From Actinomycetales bacterium (GTDB taxonomy: Bacteria; Actinomycetota; Actinomycetes; Actinomycetales; Cellulomonadaceae): a stretch of DNA of 64,000 bases. Within the stretch, counting starts at the first letter, position 1; each line of letters opens with the position of its first letter. Positions 1-8,573 of this stretch are shown piece by piece. The notes below the pieces were generated by a model, which worked only from the letters and a program-made list of their open reading frames with translations, made no database searches and was not told the DNA's origin. Location of the stretch: assembly GCA_020444245.1 (NCBI GenBank), contig JAHLLI010000002.1:124001-188000 (forward strand). Reading direction: 5' to 3'. A program made the translations under genes and the position numbers.

Positions 1-2
1 TC

Positions 3-263
3 GACCTGGTGCGGCGTCTGGGTCAGGTGCCGTGGTCGGACCTGGAGGGCACCCTCAACCTGGGTGTCGGGATGGTCGCCGTGCTGCCTCAGGACGCGGT
101 CGACGACGCGGTGCGGCTGCTCGCCGATGCGGGGATGGCGCCGTGGGTGCTCGGCGAGGTCGCCGAGGATGCGGACGCGGACGGGGACGCCGCAGGCCTG
201 GTCCGCGGCACGAAGGGGGTCGCCGGAGGGGCGGTCCGGCTCACCGGGAGCTACCGGGCCTGA
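3..263 (+). CDS. purM: Phosphoribosylformylglycinamidine cyclo-ligase, C-terminal part (truncated by window start)
   Basis: Frame-3 translation ...LNLGVGMVAVLPQDAVDDAVRLLADAGMAPWVLGEV... matches the PurM C-terminus (NxGxGMVxVxP). Open at the 5' window edge. Confidence 0.85.
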   Translation, partial: DLVRRLGQVPWSDLEGTLNLGVGMVAVLPQDAVDDAVRLLADAGMAPWVLGEVAEDADADGDAAGLVRGTKGVAGGAVRLTGSYRA

Positions 264-266
264 GGC

Positions 267-452
267 TCACTCGTCCTGGTCGTCGTCCTCGTCGTCGACC
301 CAGTCGCCGTAGCCGTCGGCACCGCTCTCGGCGTCATGGCGCTGCTGGGAGGTCAGCTCCTGCTCGAGAGCCTTGTAGTTGGGCTCATAGATCGAGTACT
401 TGAGCTCGCGAGCGACCTTGGTCTGCTTCGCCTTCTGACGGCCGCGCCCCAT
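267..452 (-). CDS. DUF3073 family small protein
   Basis: 61 aa MGRGRQKAKQTKVARELKYSIYEPNYKALEQEL... is the typical actinobacterial DUF3073 sequence, with an acidic tail. Confidence 0.85.
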   Translation of the reverse strand: MGRGRQKAKQTKVARELKYSIYEPNYKALEQELTSQQRHDAESGADGYGDWVDDEDDDQDE

Positions 453-724
453 GGCGATCGACCCCCTCATCACATGGCAGCGGGGCGGCACCTCGCAGGT
501 GCGGCCCCGGAGTGCTGGTTCCTGGGCTAACGCTACAGGGTCTCGCACCATTCCTGCGACCGACCCGGCTGACGGGCCTGTCTCGGGTCCGCCAGGGACG
601 TACGGCCCGCAACACCGCCTGCGGAAACGCGTCGGCGACCGGGAGCGGGTACCGTGGTCACGAAGCGGTAACGAAGCCGCGCTTCCCTCCGGATGACGCC
701 GCCACCACGACGAGAGGGGTGGAC

Positions 725-1054
725 ATGGACACACCGTCGCGGGAGCACGAGACCCTCCTGACCCCAGCAGAGGTCGCGGCGCTGTTCCGCGTGGACCCGA
801 AGACGGTGACCCGGTGGGCCCGCTCGGGCAAGCTCTCCGCGATCCGGACGCTCGGCGGGCACCGGCGCTTCTTGGAGTCCGAGGTCCTCGCCCTGATGGG
901 CGTGCCGGGGCCGCGGGCCGGCTCCGAGGCCGACGCGACATCGCACTCGACGGCCTCGCGTCAGGCACGGCCGCACGGCTCGGCCACCTCGCGGGGCACC
1001 GGGACGCGCACGGGGTCGCAGGGCTCCGGACCGCGCCGGGCCGCGGGCGCCTGA
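725..1054 (+). CDS. BldC-like MerR-type HTH transcriptional regulator with a C-terminal extension
   Basis: LLTPAEVAALFRVDPKTVTRWARSGKLSAIRTLGGHRRF is the BldC-type HTH. ATG at 725. The tail after about residue 65 is low-complexity. Confidence 0.85.
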   Translation: MDTPSREHETLLTPAEVAALFRVDPKTVTRWARSGKLSAIRTLGGHRRFLESEVLALMGVPGPRAGSEADATSHSTASRQARPHGSATSRGTGTRTGSQGSGPRRAAGA

Positions 1055-1067
1055 GGCGTCCTCGCTC

Positions 1068-1871
1068 GTGACCCGCGGCGCGGTGCCGCGCGTCGACCCC
1101 GCGTGGTGGGCGTTCGTCGCGGCCCGCGCGATCCCGGGGGTCGAGGACGCCGCCCTCGGGCAGGTTCGTCGTCCGGTGCCCACCGAGGACGGTTGGGTGA
1201 CCGCGACGGTGTCCCGCGCAGGCGCGGCCGCCGTCCTGGCCGCGCCCGACGGCGCGATGGCGGCGGTGTCCCGGTGGGTGGGGCTCGACGCCGACCACGC
1301 GGCCGCGGGGGCGGCGCTCGCCGACGACCCGACGATCGGGCCCCTGTGGCGTGCGCGACCCGACCTGCGGGTGCCCGGGACCGTCGACCCGGCCGAGCTC
1401 GCCCTGCGCACGGTGCTCGGGCAGCAGGTGAGCGTGGCCGCGGCCCGCACCCTGGGCGGCCGCCTCGCCGCGCTGCTCGGCGAGCCCGGGCCGGACGGGC
1501 TGCGGGTGTTCCCGCGGCCGGCGGCGATCGCGGACGCGGGCGTGGTGCAGGTCCGCGCGATCGGGCTCACCCAGGCGCGGGCGCGGACCGTGGTGGGACT
1601 GGCCGCGGCGCTCGCCGACGGGCTGGACCTGACGCCGGGGGCCGACGTGGCGGCGGCGCGGCGGGCACTGCTGGCCCTGCCGGGCATCGGACCGTGGACC
1701 GCGGACTACGTGGCGTTGCGCGGCCTGCGAGACCTCGACGCGTTCCCCGCGCACGACCTGGTGCTGCGCCGCCGGCTGGGCGGCCTGGACCCGGCCGCCG
1801 CCTTGCGGGCGGCCGAGCGCTGGCGGCCGTGGCGCGGCTACGCCGCGCAACACCTGTGGACGGCGGGCTGA
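1068..1871 (+). CDS. AlkA-like DNA-3-methyladenine glycosylase (HhH-GPD domain)
   Basis: LRTVLGQQVSVAAARTLGGRLAALLGEP...LLALPGIGPWTADYVALRGL: HhH-GPD glycosylase motif with the downstream Asp. Confidence 0.85.
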   Translation: MTRGAVPRVDPAWWAFVAARAIPGVEDAALGQVRRPVPTEDGWVTATVSRAGAAAVLAAPDGAMAAVSRWVGLDADHAAAGAALADDPTIGPLWRARPDLRVPGTVDPAELALRTVLGQQVSVAAARTLGGRLAALLGEPGPDGLRVFPRPAAIADAGVVQVRAIGLTQARARTVVGLAAALADGLDLTPGADVAAARRALLALPGIGPWTADYVALRGLRDLDAFPAHDLVLRRRLGGLDPAAALRAAERWRPWRGYAAQHLWTAG

Positions 1872-2147
1872 CTACAGCTTGCGCGCGACGCCGGCGACGA
1901 TCGCCGCCGCGGCGGCCGCGCCGGCGCCCAGCACGACCCAGCCGGTGGTGGTGGGCTCGGGATCGTCCGGACCGCGCTCCTCGCGGGTGACCCGGCGGCG
2001 GACGTCGTCCATCGCGACCTTGGCCTCGTCCAGCGCGCGCAGCACGTTCGCCTTGGGGTTGAGCCGGTCGGAGAGCTCGTCGACCGCGGCCTGGAGCTCG
2101 GCGCGGGTGCGGACGATGTCGGCCTGGATGTCCTCAGCTGCGCTCAT
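1872..2147 (-). CDS. DUF3618 family protein
   Basis: DIQADIVRTRAELQAAVDELSDRLNPK plus one C-terminal TM helix. Confidence 0.8.
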   Translation of the reverse strand: MSAAEDIQADIVRTRAELQAAVDELSDRLNPKANVLRALDEAKVAMDDVRRRVTREERGPDDPEPTTTGWVVLGAGAAAAAAIVAGVARKL

Positions 2148-2538
2148 GACCCAGTCCCTCCTTCACGGCGGCGACGTCCGCCTTGATGCTCTCGGCTGCC
2201 TGCACGGGGCCGGACGCCCCGTCGAGCATCTTCTTGCCGACGGCGCCGAGCACGCCGGCGATCAGCAGCAGCACGACGGCGACGATCAGTGCGGCGAGCC
2301 AGGCCGGCACGGCGTTGGCCAGCCCCAGCACGGCGCAGGCGATGAGCGTCGCCAGCGCGAAGAACGCGAAGAGCCCGGCGCCGACGAACATGCCGACCCC
2401 GGCCCCGGCGTGCTTGGCCTTGTCGGCCATCTCGGCCTTGGCCAGCCGGATCTCGTCCTTGACCAGCTGGGAGGTCTTCTCCGACAGGAGGGAGACCAGC
2501 TCGCCGATCGACGGCTTGGTCTCGGAACGGCCGTTCAC
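2134..2538 (-). CDS. Phage holin family / Holin-X-like membrane protein (DUF1469)
   Basis: SIGELVSLLSEKTSQLVKDEIRLAKAEMADKAKHAGAGVGMF... with two TM segments; overlaps the downstream DUF3618 gene. Confidence 0.8.
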   Translation of the reverse strand: MNGRSETKPSIGELVSLLSEKTSQLVKDEIRLAKAEMADKAKHAGAGVGMFVGAGLFAFFALATLIACAVLGLANAVPAWLAALIVAVVLLLIAGVLGAVGKKMLDGASGPVQAAESIKADVAAVKEGLGHERS

Positions 2539-2752
2539 GTCACCACGTCCTTCCGCAGCCCTACGGGTGCGTCCTGGGCAGCCGCCGACGACGACGGGCC
2601 AGCGCGCCGGTTCTGATCATTGTCCACGGACCGGGGCCCGGACGCATGCCCTTCGTCCGATGCGCCCTCGGCCTCGGCGCCGCGGCGGCGTACGGGCGCA
2701 CCCGGCCCGGAACCACGACGCCCCGCTCCGCGAGCCGCGGGCGGGGCGATGG

Positions 2753-2828
2753 TGGTGGCCACTGGCAGGGTCGAACTGCCGACCTTTCGATTTTCAGTCG
2801 AACGCTCTACCAACTGAGCTAAGTGGCC
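2753..2828 (-). tRNA. tRNA-Phe (GAA), 3' CCA encoded
   Basis: Minus strand GGCCACTTAGCTCAGTTGGTAGAGCGTTCGACTGAAAATCGAAAGGTCGGCAGTTCGACCCTGCCAGTGGCCACCA; anticodon GAA. Confidence 0.97.
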
Positions 2829-2862
2829 GAGCCACGGTCCGGCTCGTGACCGGACCGACGAG

Positions 2863-2936
2863 CGACCCCGACGGGACTTGAACCCGCGACCTCCGCCGTG
2901 ACAGGGCGGCGCGCTAACCAACTGCGCTACGGGGCC
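2863..2936 (-). tRNA. tRNA-Asp (GTC)
   Basis: Minus strand GGCCCCGTAGCGCAGTTGGTTAGCGCGCCGCCCTGTCACGGCGGAGGTCGCGGGTTCAAGTCCCGTCGGGGTCG; anticodon GTC. Confidence 0.97.
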
Positions 2937-2963
2937 TTGTGTGGACAAGGTCCAGGTAGTTCG

Positions 2964-3036
2964 TACCCCCAACGGGATTCGAACCCGTGCTACCGCCGTG
3001 AAAGGGCGGGGTCCTAGGCCGCTAGACGATGGGGGC
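2964..3036 (-). tRNA. tRNA-Glu (TTC)
   Basis: Minus strand GCCCCCATCGTCTAGCGGCCTAGGACCCCGCCCTTTCACGGCGGTAGCACGGGTTCGAATCCCGTTGGGGGTA; anticodon TTC. Confidence 0.97.
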
Positions 3037-3186
3037 CGGGTAGGGCGCCCGGGACGTCGACACGCCCAGAACCTCGGGAATCATACGGGCTAGGTGCACG
3101 ATCTCCAAAGGCGGGTCCGTCCGGGCGGCGCCGGGGCGACTCGGAAGCCGCTCGGGATGCCACTCGGGAGCCCCGCTGGAGGCAGG

Positions 3187-3552
3187 ATGGGGGCCGTGGT
3201 CGAGATGTCCCGGTCGGCGTTCGAGGACGCGGTGCGCGACGCCCTCGACCTGCTGCCCGACGACCTCGTCGCCATGATGGACAACGTCGTCGTGCTGGTC
3301 GAGGACCTCCCGCCCGACGGGGAGGAGCAGGACCTGCTCGGGTTGTACGAGGGCGTCGCCCTCACCGAGCGGGACGCCTGGTGGGCGGCGGGCTCCCTGC
3401 CCGATCGCATCACGGTCTTCCGCCTGCCGACCCTGGCGATCTGCGACAGTGTCGAGGACGTCGTCGAGGAGGTCGCGGTCACCGTCCTGCACGAGGTCGC
3501 CCACCACTTCGGGATCGACGACGAACGCCTGCACGAGCTCGGCTGGGACTGA
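3187..3552 (+). CDS. Metallopeptidase family protein (minimal zincin)
   Basis: VTVLHEVAHHFGIDDERLHELGWD: HExxH with the characteristic C-terminus of the family. Confidence 0.85.
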   Translation: MGAVVEMSRSAFEDAVRDALDLLPDDLVAMMDNVVVLVEDLPPDGEEQDLLGLYEGVALTERDAWWAAGSLPDRITVFRLPTLAICDSVEDVVEEVAVTVLHEVAHHFGIDDERLHELGWD

Positions 3553-3569
3553 ACGCGAGAGGGAGCCGG

Positions 3570-4487
3570 ATGCGGATCGGGATCGTGCTGCTGCCGGAGG
3601 ACCGGTGGTCGGCCGCGGAGCGTCGCTGGCGCGCGGCCGAGGAGTGGGGGTTCGACCACGCGTGGACCTACGACCACCTGGCCTGGCGCTCCCTCGCCGA
3701 CGGGCCGTGGCTGGCCACCGTGCCGCTGCTGACCGCGGCGGCCGTGGTCACCGAGCGCATCCGGCTGGGCACCTGGGTCGCCTCGCCGAACTTCCGCCAC
3801 CCGGTGCCGTTCGCCAAGGACGTGATGGGCCTGGACGACGTCAGCGGCGGGCGGCTGCTGCTGGGCCTGGGCGCCGGCGGGACCGGGTTCGACGCGGACG
3901 TGCTCGGCACGTCCGTCACCGCGGGCGAGCGGGCGGACCGGTTCGCGGAGTTCTGCCATCTCATGGACCGGCTGCTCAGCCAGCCGGTCACGGACCACGA
4001 GGGCGAGTGGTACCGGGCCAGGGGCGCGCGCATGCTGCCGGGCTGCGTGCAGCAGCCCCGGGTGCCGTTCGTGGTCGCCGCGAACGGCCCGCGGGCGATG
4101 CGCGTCGCGGCGAGGTACGGGCAGGGCTGGGGCACGTACGGGCCCGCGCTCGCGGGGCTGGGCGAGGGTGGGGCGGCCGCGGACCAGGAGCGCTGGTGGG
4201 CCGGGCTCGCCGGGCTCGTCGAGCGGTTCGACCGCGCGGCGCGCGAGGCCGGCAGGTCGCCGGGGGACGTGGACCGCTACCTCAGCATCGACGGTGCGCC
4301 GGTGTTCTCCCTGGCGTCGGTGGACGTGCTGGTCGAGGGCGTCGAGCGCGCGGCGGCGCTCGGGTTCACCGACGTGGTGCTGCACTGGCCGCGGCCGTCC
4401 GGCGTGTACGCGGGCAGCGAGCGCGTCCTCGAGCAGGCCGCCGGTCGGCTCGCCGATCTGCAGCGGGTCGCGCCGGTGACGCGGTAG
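3570..4487 (+). CDS. LLM-class (luciferase-like) flavin-dependent oxidoreductase
   Basis: MRIGIVLLPEDRW...WTYDHLAWR...TERIRLGTWVASPNFRHPVPFAKDVMGLDDVSGGRLLLGLGAG. Confidence 0.88.
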   Translation: MRIGIVLLPEDRWSAAERRWRAAEEWGFDHAWTYDHLAWRSLADGPWLATVPLLTAAAVVTERIRLGTWVASPNFRHPVPFAKDVMGLDDVSGGRLLLGLGAGGTGFDADVLGTSVTAGERADRFAEFCHLMDRLLSQPVTDHEGEWYRARGARMLPGCVQQPRVPFVVAANGPRAMRVAARYGQGWGTYGPALAGLGEGGAAADQERWWAGLAGLVERFDRAAREAGRSPGDVDRYLSIDGAPVFSLASVDVLVEGVERAAALGFTDVVLHWPRPSGVYAGSERVLEQAAGRLADLQRVAPVTR

Positions 4488-4496
4488 GCGCGGGTC

Positions 4497-5495
4497 TCAG
4501 CGCTCGGGGCGCAGCAACCCCTCGGCGACCTGCCTCGCGTGCCAGGCGCTGGCGACCATGTCGGTGAGGTCGCGGGTCATGGTCCATCCCAGGTCGGCCG
4601 CGGCGAGATCGCCGGACGCGACGATCCGCGCCGGGTCGCCAGGGCGGCGCGGCGCGATCTCGGGGCTGAACGCGATGCCCGTGCCGTCGGCCATCGCGGT
4701 CATGATCTCCAGCACGGAGGAGCCCGTGCCGCTGCCGAGGTTGTACACCGGGGCCAGGTCGCGGCCGGCCGCGAGAGCGCGGGCCGCTGCCACGTGGGTC
4801 GCGGCCAGGTCCGCCACGTGGACGTAGTCCCGCACGCACGACCCGTCCGGCGTGGGGTAGTCGGTGCCGAACACCTTCGGTGTCCGACCCGCGACGAGCG
4901 CGTCGAGCACCAAGGGGAACAGGTTGTGGGGGCTCGAGTCGTACAGGTGCTCCGGGCCGGACCCGACGACGTTGAAGTAGCGCAACGAGGTGTGTCGCAG
5001 TGGCACGGGGCCGCTCGCCGTCGCGCGCGCCTGGTCGCGGATCATCCACTCGCACACCAGCTTCGACTCGCCGTACGGCGACTCGGGGGCGGTCGGGGTG
5101 TCCTCGGTCACCAGGTCGACGTCAGGGGTGCCGTAGACCGCGGCGGAGGAGGAGAAGACGATGTTGGCGACGTCCGCCTCGGCCATCGCCCGAAGCAGCG
5201 CCAGGGTGCCCGAGACGTTCTCGGCGTAGGTGTGCAGGGGGCGCTGGACGCTGACCCCGGCGTACTTGAACCCGGCCAGGTGCACCACGCCCTCGCAGGC
5301 GTGCTCGCGCAGTGTCGCGGTGAGCAGCGCCTCGTCCAGCACGGTGCCCTTGGCGAACGGCACCTGTGCGGGGACGAACTCGGGGTGCCCGCTCGACAGG
5401 TCGTCGACCACGACCACGTCGATCCCCGCGTCGAGGAAGGCGTGCACCACGTGGGAACCGATGTAGCCGGCACCGCCGGTGACCATCCATGTCAT
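4497..5495 (-). CDS. galE: UDP-glucose 4-epimerase
   Basis: MTWMVTGGAGYIGSHVVHAFLDAG...HLAGFKYAGVSVQRPLHTYAENVSGT...YGESKLVCE...YNLGSGTGSSVLEI. Confidence 0.93.
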   Translation of the reverse strand: MTWMVTGGAGYIGSHVVHAFLDAGIDVVVVDDLSSGHPEFVPAQVPFAKGTVLDEALLTATLREHACEGVVHLAGFKYAGVSVQRPLHTYAENVSGTLALLRAMAEADVANIVFSSSAAVYGTPDVDLVTEDTPTAPESPYGESKLVCEWMIRDQARATASGPVPLRHTSLRYFNVVGSGPEHLYDSSPHNLFPLVLDALVAGRTPKVFGTDYPTPDGSCVRDYVHVADLAATHVAAARALAAGRDLAPVYNLGSGTGSSVLEIMTAMADGTGIAFSPEIAPRRPGDPARIVASGDLAAADLGWTMTRDLTDMVASAWHARQVAEGLLRPER

Positions 5496-5522
5496 GCCGC
5501 GATCCTACTCGACAGAATCCAG

Positions 5523-5546
5523 CATGTTCAAACATTTTCCAACATG
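5523..5546. promoter_or_regulatory. AT-rich inverted repeat, possible DeoR-type operator, between galE and the divergent gene
   Basis: CATGTTCAAACATTTTCCAACATG: CATGTT...AACATG arms, an AT-rich island within 28 bp of the galE start codon. Confidence 0.4.
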
Positions 5547-5615
5547 AGCGCGCGCGGTGGGGCCATCGGGCGGCACAGCACTGCCGGTTCTGCGGGTCGG
5601 GCCTAGCCTGGGGCG

Positions 5616-7007
5616 GTGCTACACCTTGCAGCCGACGTCCCCCAGGCCGTGACCAGCGGCGTCGCGGTCGTCCTGGGCGTGGCCATCGCCCTCATCGTCG
5701 CCCTCGTGCTCGCAGAGGTGCTCGCCGCGGTCACCAGGGCCGCCGGGCGCCGCACCTGGCTCGCCGACAACCTCGCGCGGCGGGCGCGGCGTCCGCTGCG
5801 CACCGTGCTGGTCGTGGTGCTGCTGTGGGTCGCGCTGCTCGTGGCGACGCCGGACAACCCCAGACCCGGGTGGATGACGTGGGTCCAGCACGGCCTCCAG
5901 ATCGCCCTCATCCTCGCCGGGGCGTGGCTGATCGGGGCGCTGGCGTTCGTCGGCGAGGACGCCGCGCTGGCCCGCTACCGGGTCGAGGGCAGCGACGACC
6001 GCCACGCCCGCCGGGTGCGCACCCAGATCAGCGTCGCGCGCCGGCTGACCGTCCTGATCCTGGTGGTCGCAGCGATCGCCGGGGCGCTGATGACGTTCAA
6101 GGAGGCGCGCACGGTGGGCGCCGGGCTGCTGGCCTCGGCCGGCCTGATCTCGGTGATCGCCGGGCTGGCGGCGCAGACGTCGCTGTCCAACGTGTTCGCG
6201 GGCATGCAGCTGGCCTTCACCGACGCGATCCGGCTCGACGACGTCGTGGTGGTGGACGGTGTCTGGGGCCGGATCGAGGAGATCACCATGACCTACGTCG
6301 TGGTGCACGTGTGGGACGACCGCCGTCTCATCCTGCCGTCGACGTACTTCGCCACGACCCCGTTCGAGAACTGGACCCGACGCGCGGCCGACCTGCTGGG
6401 AACCGTCGAGCTGGACGTGGACTGGACCGTGCCGGTGGGCCGGATGCGCGCCGAGCTGATGCGTCTGCTCCAGGCCAGCGAGCTGTGGGACCACCGGGTG
6501 GGCGTGCTCCAGGTGACCGACGCCGTCGACGGTCGGGTGAGGGTGCGCGCGCTCGCGTCGGCGGCCGACGCGCCCACCCTGTGGGACCTGCGTTGCGCGG
6601 TGCGCGAGGGACTGGTCGCGTGGCTGCAGCGCGAGCACCCCGAGGCGCTGCCGCGCACCCGGTGGGAGTCCTCGCCGCCCGCGTCGCCGGAAGGCCGCGA
6701 GCCGGCGGCCCCGGCGGGGGACGAGGTCGGCGCCCTGCCCCCGACCGCTGACCTGCCGGCCACCAGGCGTCGGCGGCCCACCGGCGAGGAGACCGTGCTC
6801 GTGGACGGCGGGCGGGACACCGGGCTGTTCACCGGGAGCCTGTCCGCGATCGAGCGGTCCAGGGCGTTCACCGGCCCCGGCGAGGCGGTGATCGCCGAGC
6901 GCGAGCTCCACGCCGAGGGCCTGCGCCCACCGGAGGAGCGCCGCCAGTCCGAGGAGGGGCGGCCACCCGGGGAGCGGCGTCCGCCCGAGGACGGACGCAC
7001 GCCCTAG
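5616..7007 (+). CDS. MscS-family mechanosensitive ion channel
   Basis: N-terminal TM segments followed by SLSNVFAGMQLAFTDAIRLDDVVVVDGVWGRIEEITMTYVVVHVWDDRRLILPSTYFATTPFENWTR (MscS core). C-terminal tail is charged and Pro-rich. Confidence 0.88.
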   Translation: MLHLAADVPQAVTSGVAVVLGVAIALIVALVLAEVLAAVTRAAGRRTWLADNLARRARRPLRTVLVVVLLWVALLVATPDNPRPGWMTWVQHGLQIALILAGAWLIGALAFVGEDAALARYRVEGSDDRHARRVRTQISVARRLTVLILVVAAIAGALMTFKEARTVGAGLLASAGLISVIAGLAAQTSLSNVFAGMQLAFTDAIRLDDVVVVDGVWGRIEEITMTYVVVHVWDDRRLILPSTYFATTPFENWTRRAADLLGTVELDVDWTVPVGRMRAELMRLLQASELWDHRVGVLQVTDAVDGRVRVRALASAADAPTLWDLRCAVREGLVAWLQREHPEALPRTRWESSPPASPEGREPAAPAGDEVGALPPTADLPATRRRRPTGEETVLVDGGRDTGLFTGSLSAIERSRAFTGPGEAVIAERELHAEGLRPPEERRQSEEGRPPGERRPPEDGRTP

Positions 7008-7239
7008 CCACGCCGGTCCCACCACGCCGACGCTCCGAGGGGCAAACGCGTCCCGATCGGTGACACGGACCTGGTCCGCTGGGCGGACGGTCGCGACCGT
7101 GCGGTTGTCCTCCCAGCGCTCCCGGGTGACCGTGGTGGGACAGCGAGGCACGCCGCGCGTGCCGATCAGGTGCGCCGCACGGAGCGCGCCGCACGGTGAC
7201 GCCGGACCGGGCGCGCCGTCCCCAAGCCAAGGAGAGACC

Positions 7240-7518
7240 ATGCTCACCCTCACCGACAACGCCCGACACGCGGTCCACGACCTCGCCGAGCGTGCCGGCC
7301 TGCCAGCCGCGGGCGGGATGCGGATCGCCGAGTCGAGCCAGCAGGGCACGTTCGACCTGTCGCTCGTCACCGAGCCGGTGGACGGCGACCAGCTCATCGA
7401 GGCCGACGGCGCGCGGGTCTTCGTCGAACCGACCACCGCGTCGCTCCTCGCCGACCAGCAGCTCGACGCCGCTCCGGCCGAGGGCGGCACCGGGTTCGTG
7501 CTCTCGCCGCAGGGCTGA
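7240..7518 (+). CDS. HesB/IscA-like protein lacking cysteines
   Basis: MLTLTDNARHAVHDLAERAGLPAAGGMRIAESSQQGTFDLSLV... is an actinobacterial HesB-like sequence. RBS GGAGAGACC. Confidence 0.7.
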   Translation: MLTLTDNARHAVHDLAERAGLPAAGGMRIAESSQQGTFDLSLVTEPVDGDQLIEADGARVFVEPTTASLLADQQLDAAPAEGGTGFVLSPQG

Positions 7519-7540
7519 CGCGTCCACGCCGACCGGCTGA

Positions 7541-8476
7541 TCAGGTCGGGTCGTCGCAGGCGCGCTCGACCCCGCCCAGCGCCTCGGCGAGAACGAGCTG
7601 CTGGCCGTCGGCCGCGGCCTGGGAGGCGAGTGCCGCGCACACGTGCAGCGCGGTGACGCGGGCCCGCAGCCGTCGGTCGGCACCCGCGGGGCCGTAGGCC
7701 GACCAGAACACCTCGCGTTCGGCCGGGCCGAAGGCCGCCCAGGCAGCCATCAGGTCGACCGCCGGGTCGGCGATCGCCGTGTCGCCCCAGTCGATCACCC
7801 CGGACGGCCGCGCGCCGTCCACCAGGACGTGCCGGGCGTGCAGGTCGCCGTGCACGAGCACGCGTCCCTCACCGGGACCCAGCCGGGCCGCGGCCCGGCG
7901 CAGGGGACCGGACCGCGCGAGCAGCTCGGCCGCACGGTCGCGGACGCCGTCCGGCCCCTCCGCCGCCATCGTCGCCAGGCGCAGCTCGGCCCGGGTGGCC
8001 TGGCGCGCGGGGTCGCCCCGGCCGAGCGGGTCGACGGGAAGCTCACCGAGCCCGCCGAGCCGGGCAGGGTCGTGCAGCGCACGGAGGAACCCGCCCAGCT
8101 CCGCAGCGACGGTCCCGCGGTGCTCGACCGGCAGGCCGGACTCGGCGAGGCCGACGCCCGGCAGCAGCTCCGCCCCCCAGAAGGGCAACGGCACGTCGTG
8201 GGACGGTCGGCCGACGAACCTGGGTCGGGGCACCGGGAGCGGTAGCTCGCCCGCCGAGCCGAGCACCGCGAGCTCGCGACGCGAGCCGTCGACGGCGATC
8301 TCGCGGTGGACGAAGCGGAAGAGCCATCGGTCGCCCACGGCCAGCACCGCGTTGTCCCAGCCGGAGTCGAAAGGGCGGACCGGCAGGCCTGCGAGCTCGG
8401 GGAACTGGCGGGCGATCTCCGCCGACGCGAGCTCCGGGGTGATCCGGCGCTGTGGCGTCCACTCCGGGGTGCTCAC
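7541..8476 (-). CDS. Phosphotransferase (APH family)
   Basis: VLVHGDLHARHVLVDGARPSGVIDWGDTAIADPAVDLMAAW: APH catalytic loop. Confidence 0.88.
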   Translation of the reverse strand: MSTPEWTPQRRITPELASAEIARQFPELAGLPVRPFDSGWDNAVLAVGDRWLFRFVHREIAVDGSRRELAVLGSAGELPLPVPRPRFVGRPSHDVPLPFWGAELLPGVGLAESGLPVEHRGTVAAELGGFLRALHDPARLGGLGELPVDPLGRGDPARQATRAELRLATMAAEGPDGVRDRAAELLARSGPLRRAAARLGPGEGRVLVHGDLHARHVLVDGARPSGVIDWGDTAIADPAVDLMAAWAAFGPAEREVFWSAYGPAGADRRLRARVTALHVCAALASQAAADGQQLVLAEALGGVERACDDPT

Positions 8477-8573
8477 CCGAGGAGGCTACGGCAGCCGCCC
8501 GAGCTCGGGCGTGCTCCGCGGCCCGAGTCCAACGGTGGCTCGGCCCGAGTCCGATCGTGCCCGTCGACCCCGC

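Noticed and set aside
2753-3036. Possible fourth tRNA in the Phe-Asp-Glu cluster
   Set aside because: Only three cloverleaf-compatible sequences can be read; the flanks lack T-loop motifs.
5619-7640. 673-aa minus-strand ORF across the MscS gene
   Set aside because: Shadow ORF of GC-rich codons; low complexity; conflicts with the well-supported MscS and HesB-like genes.
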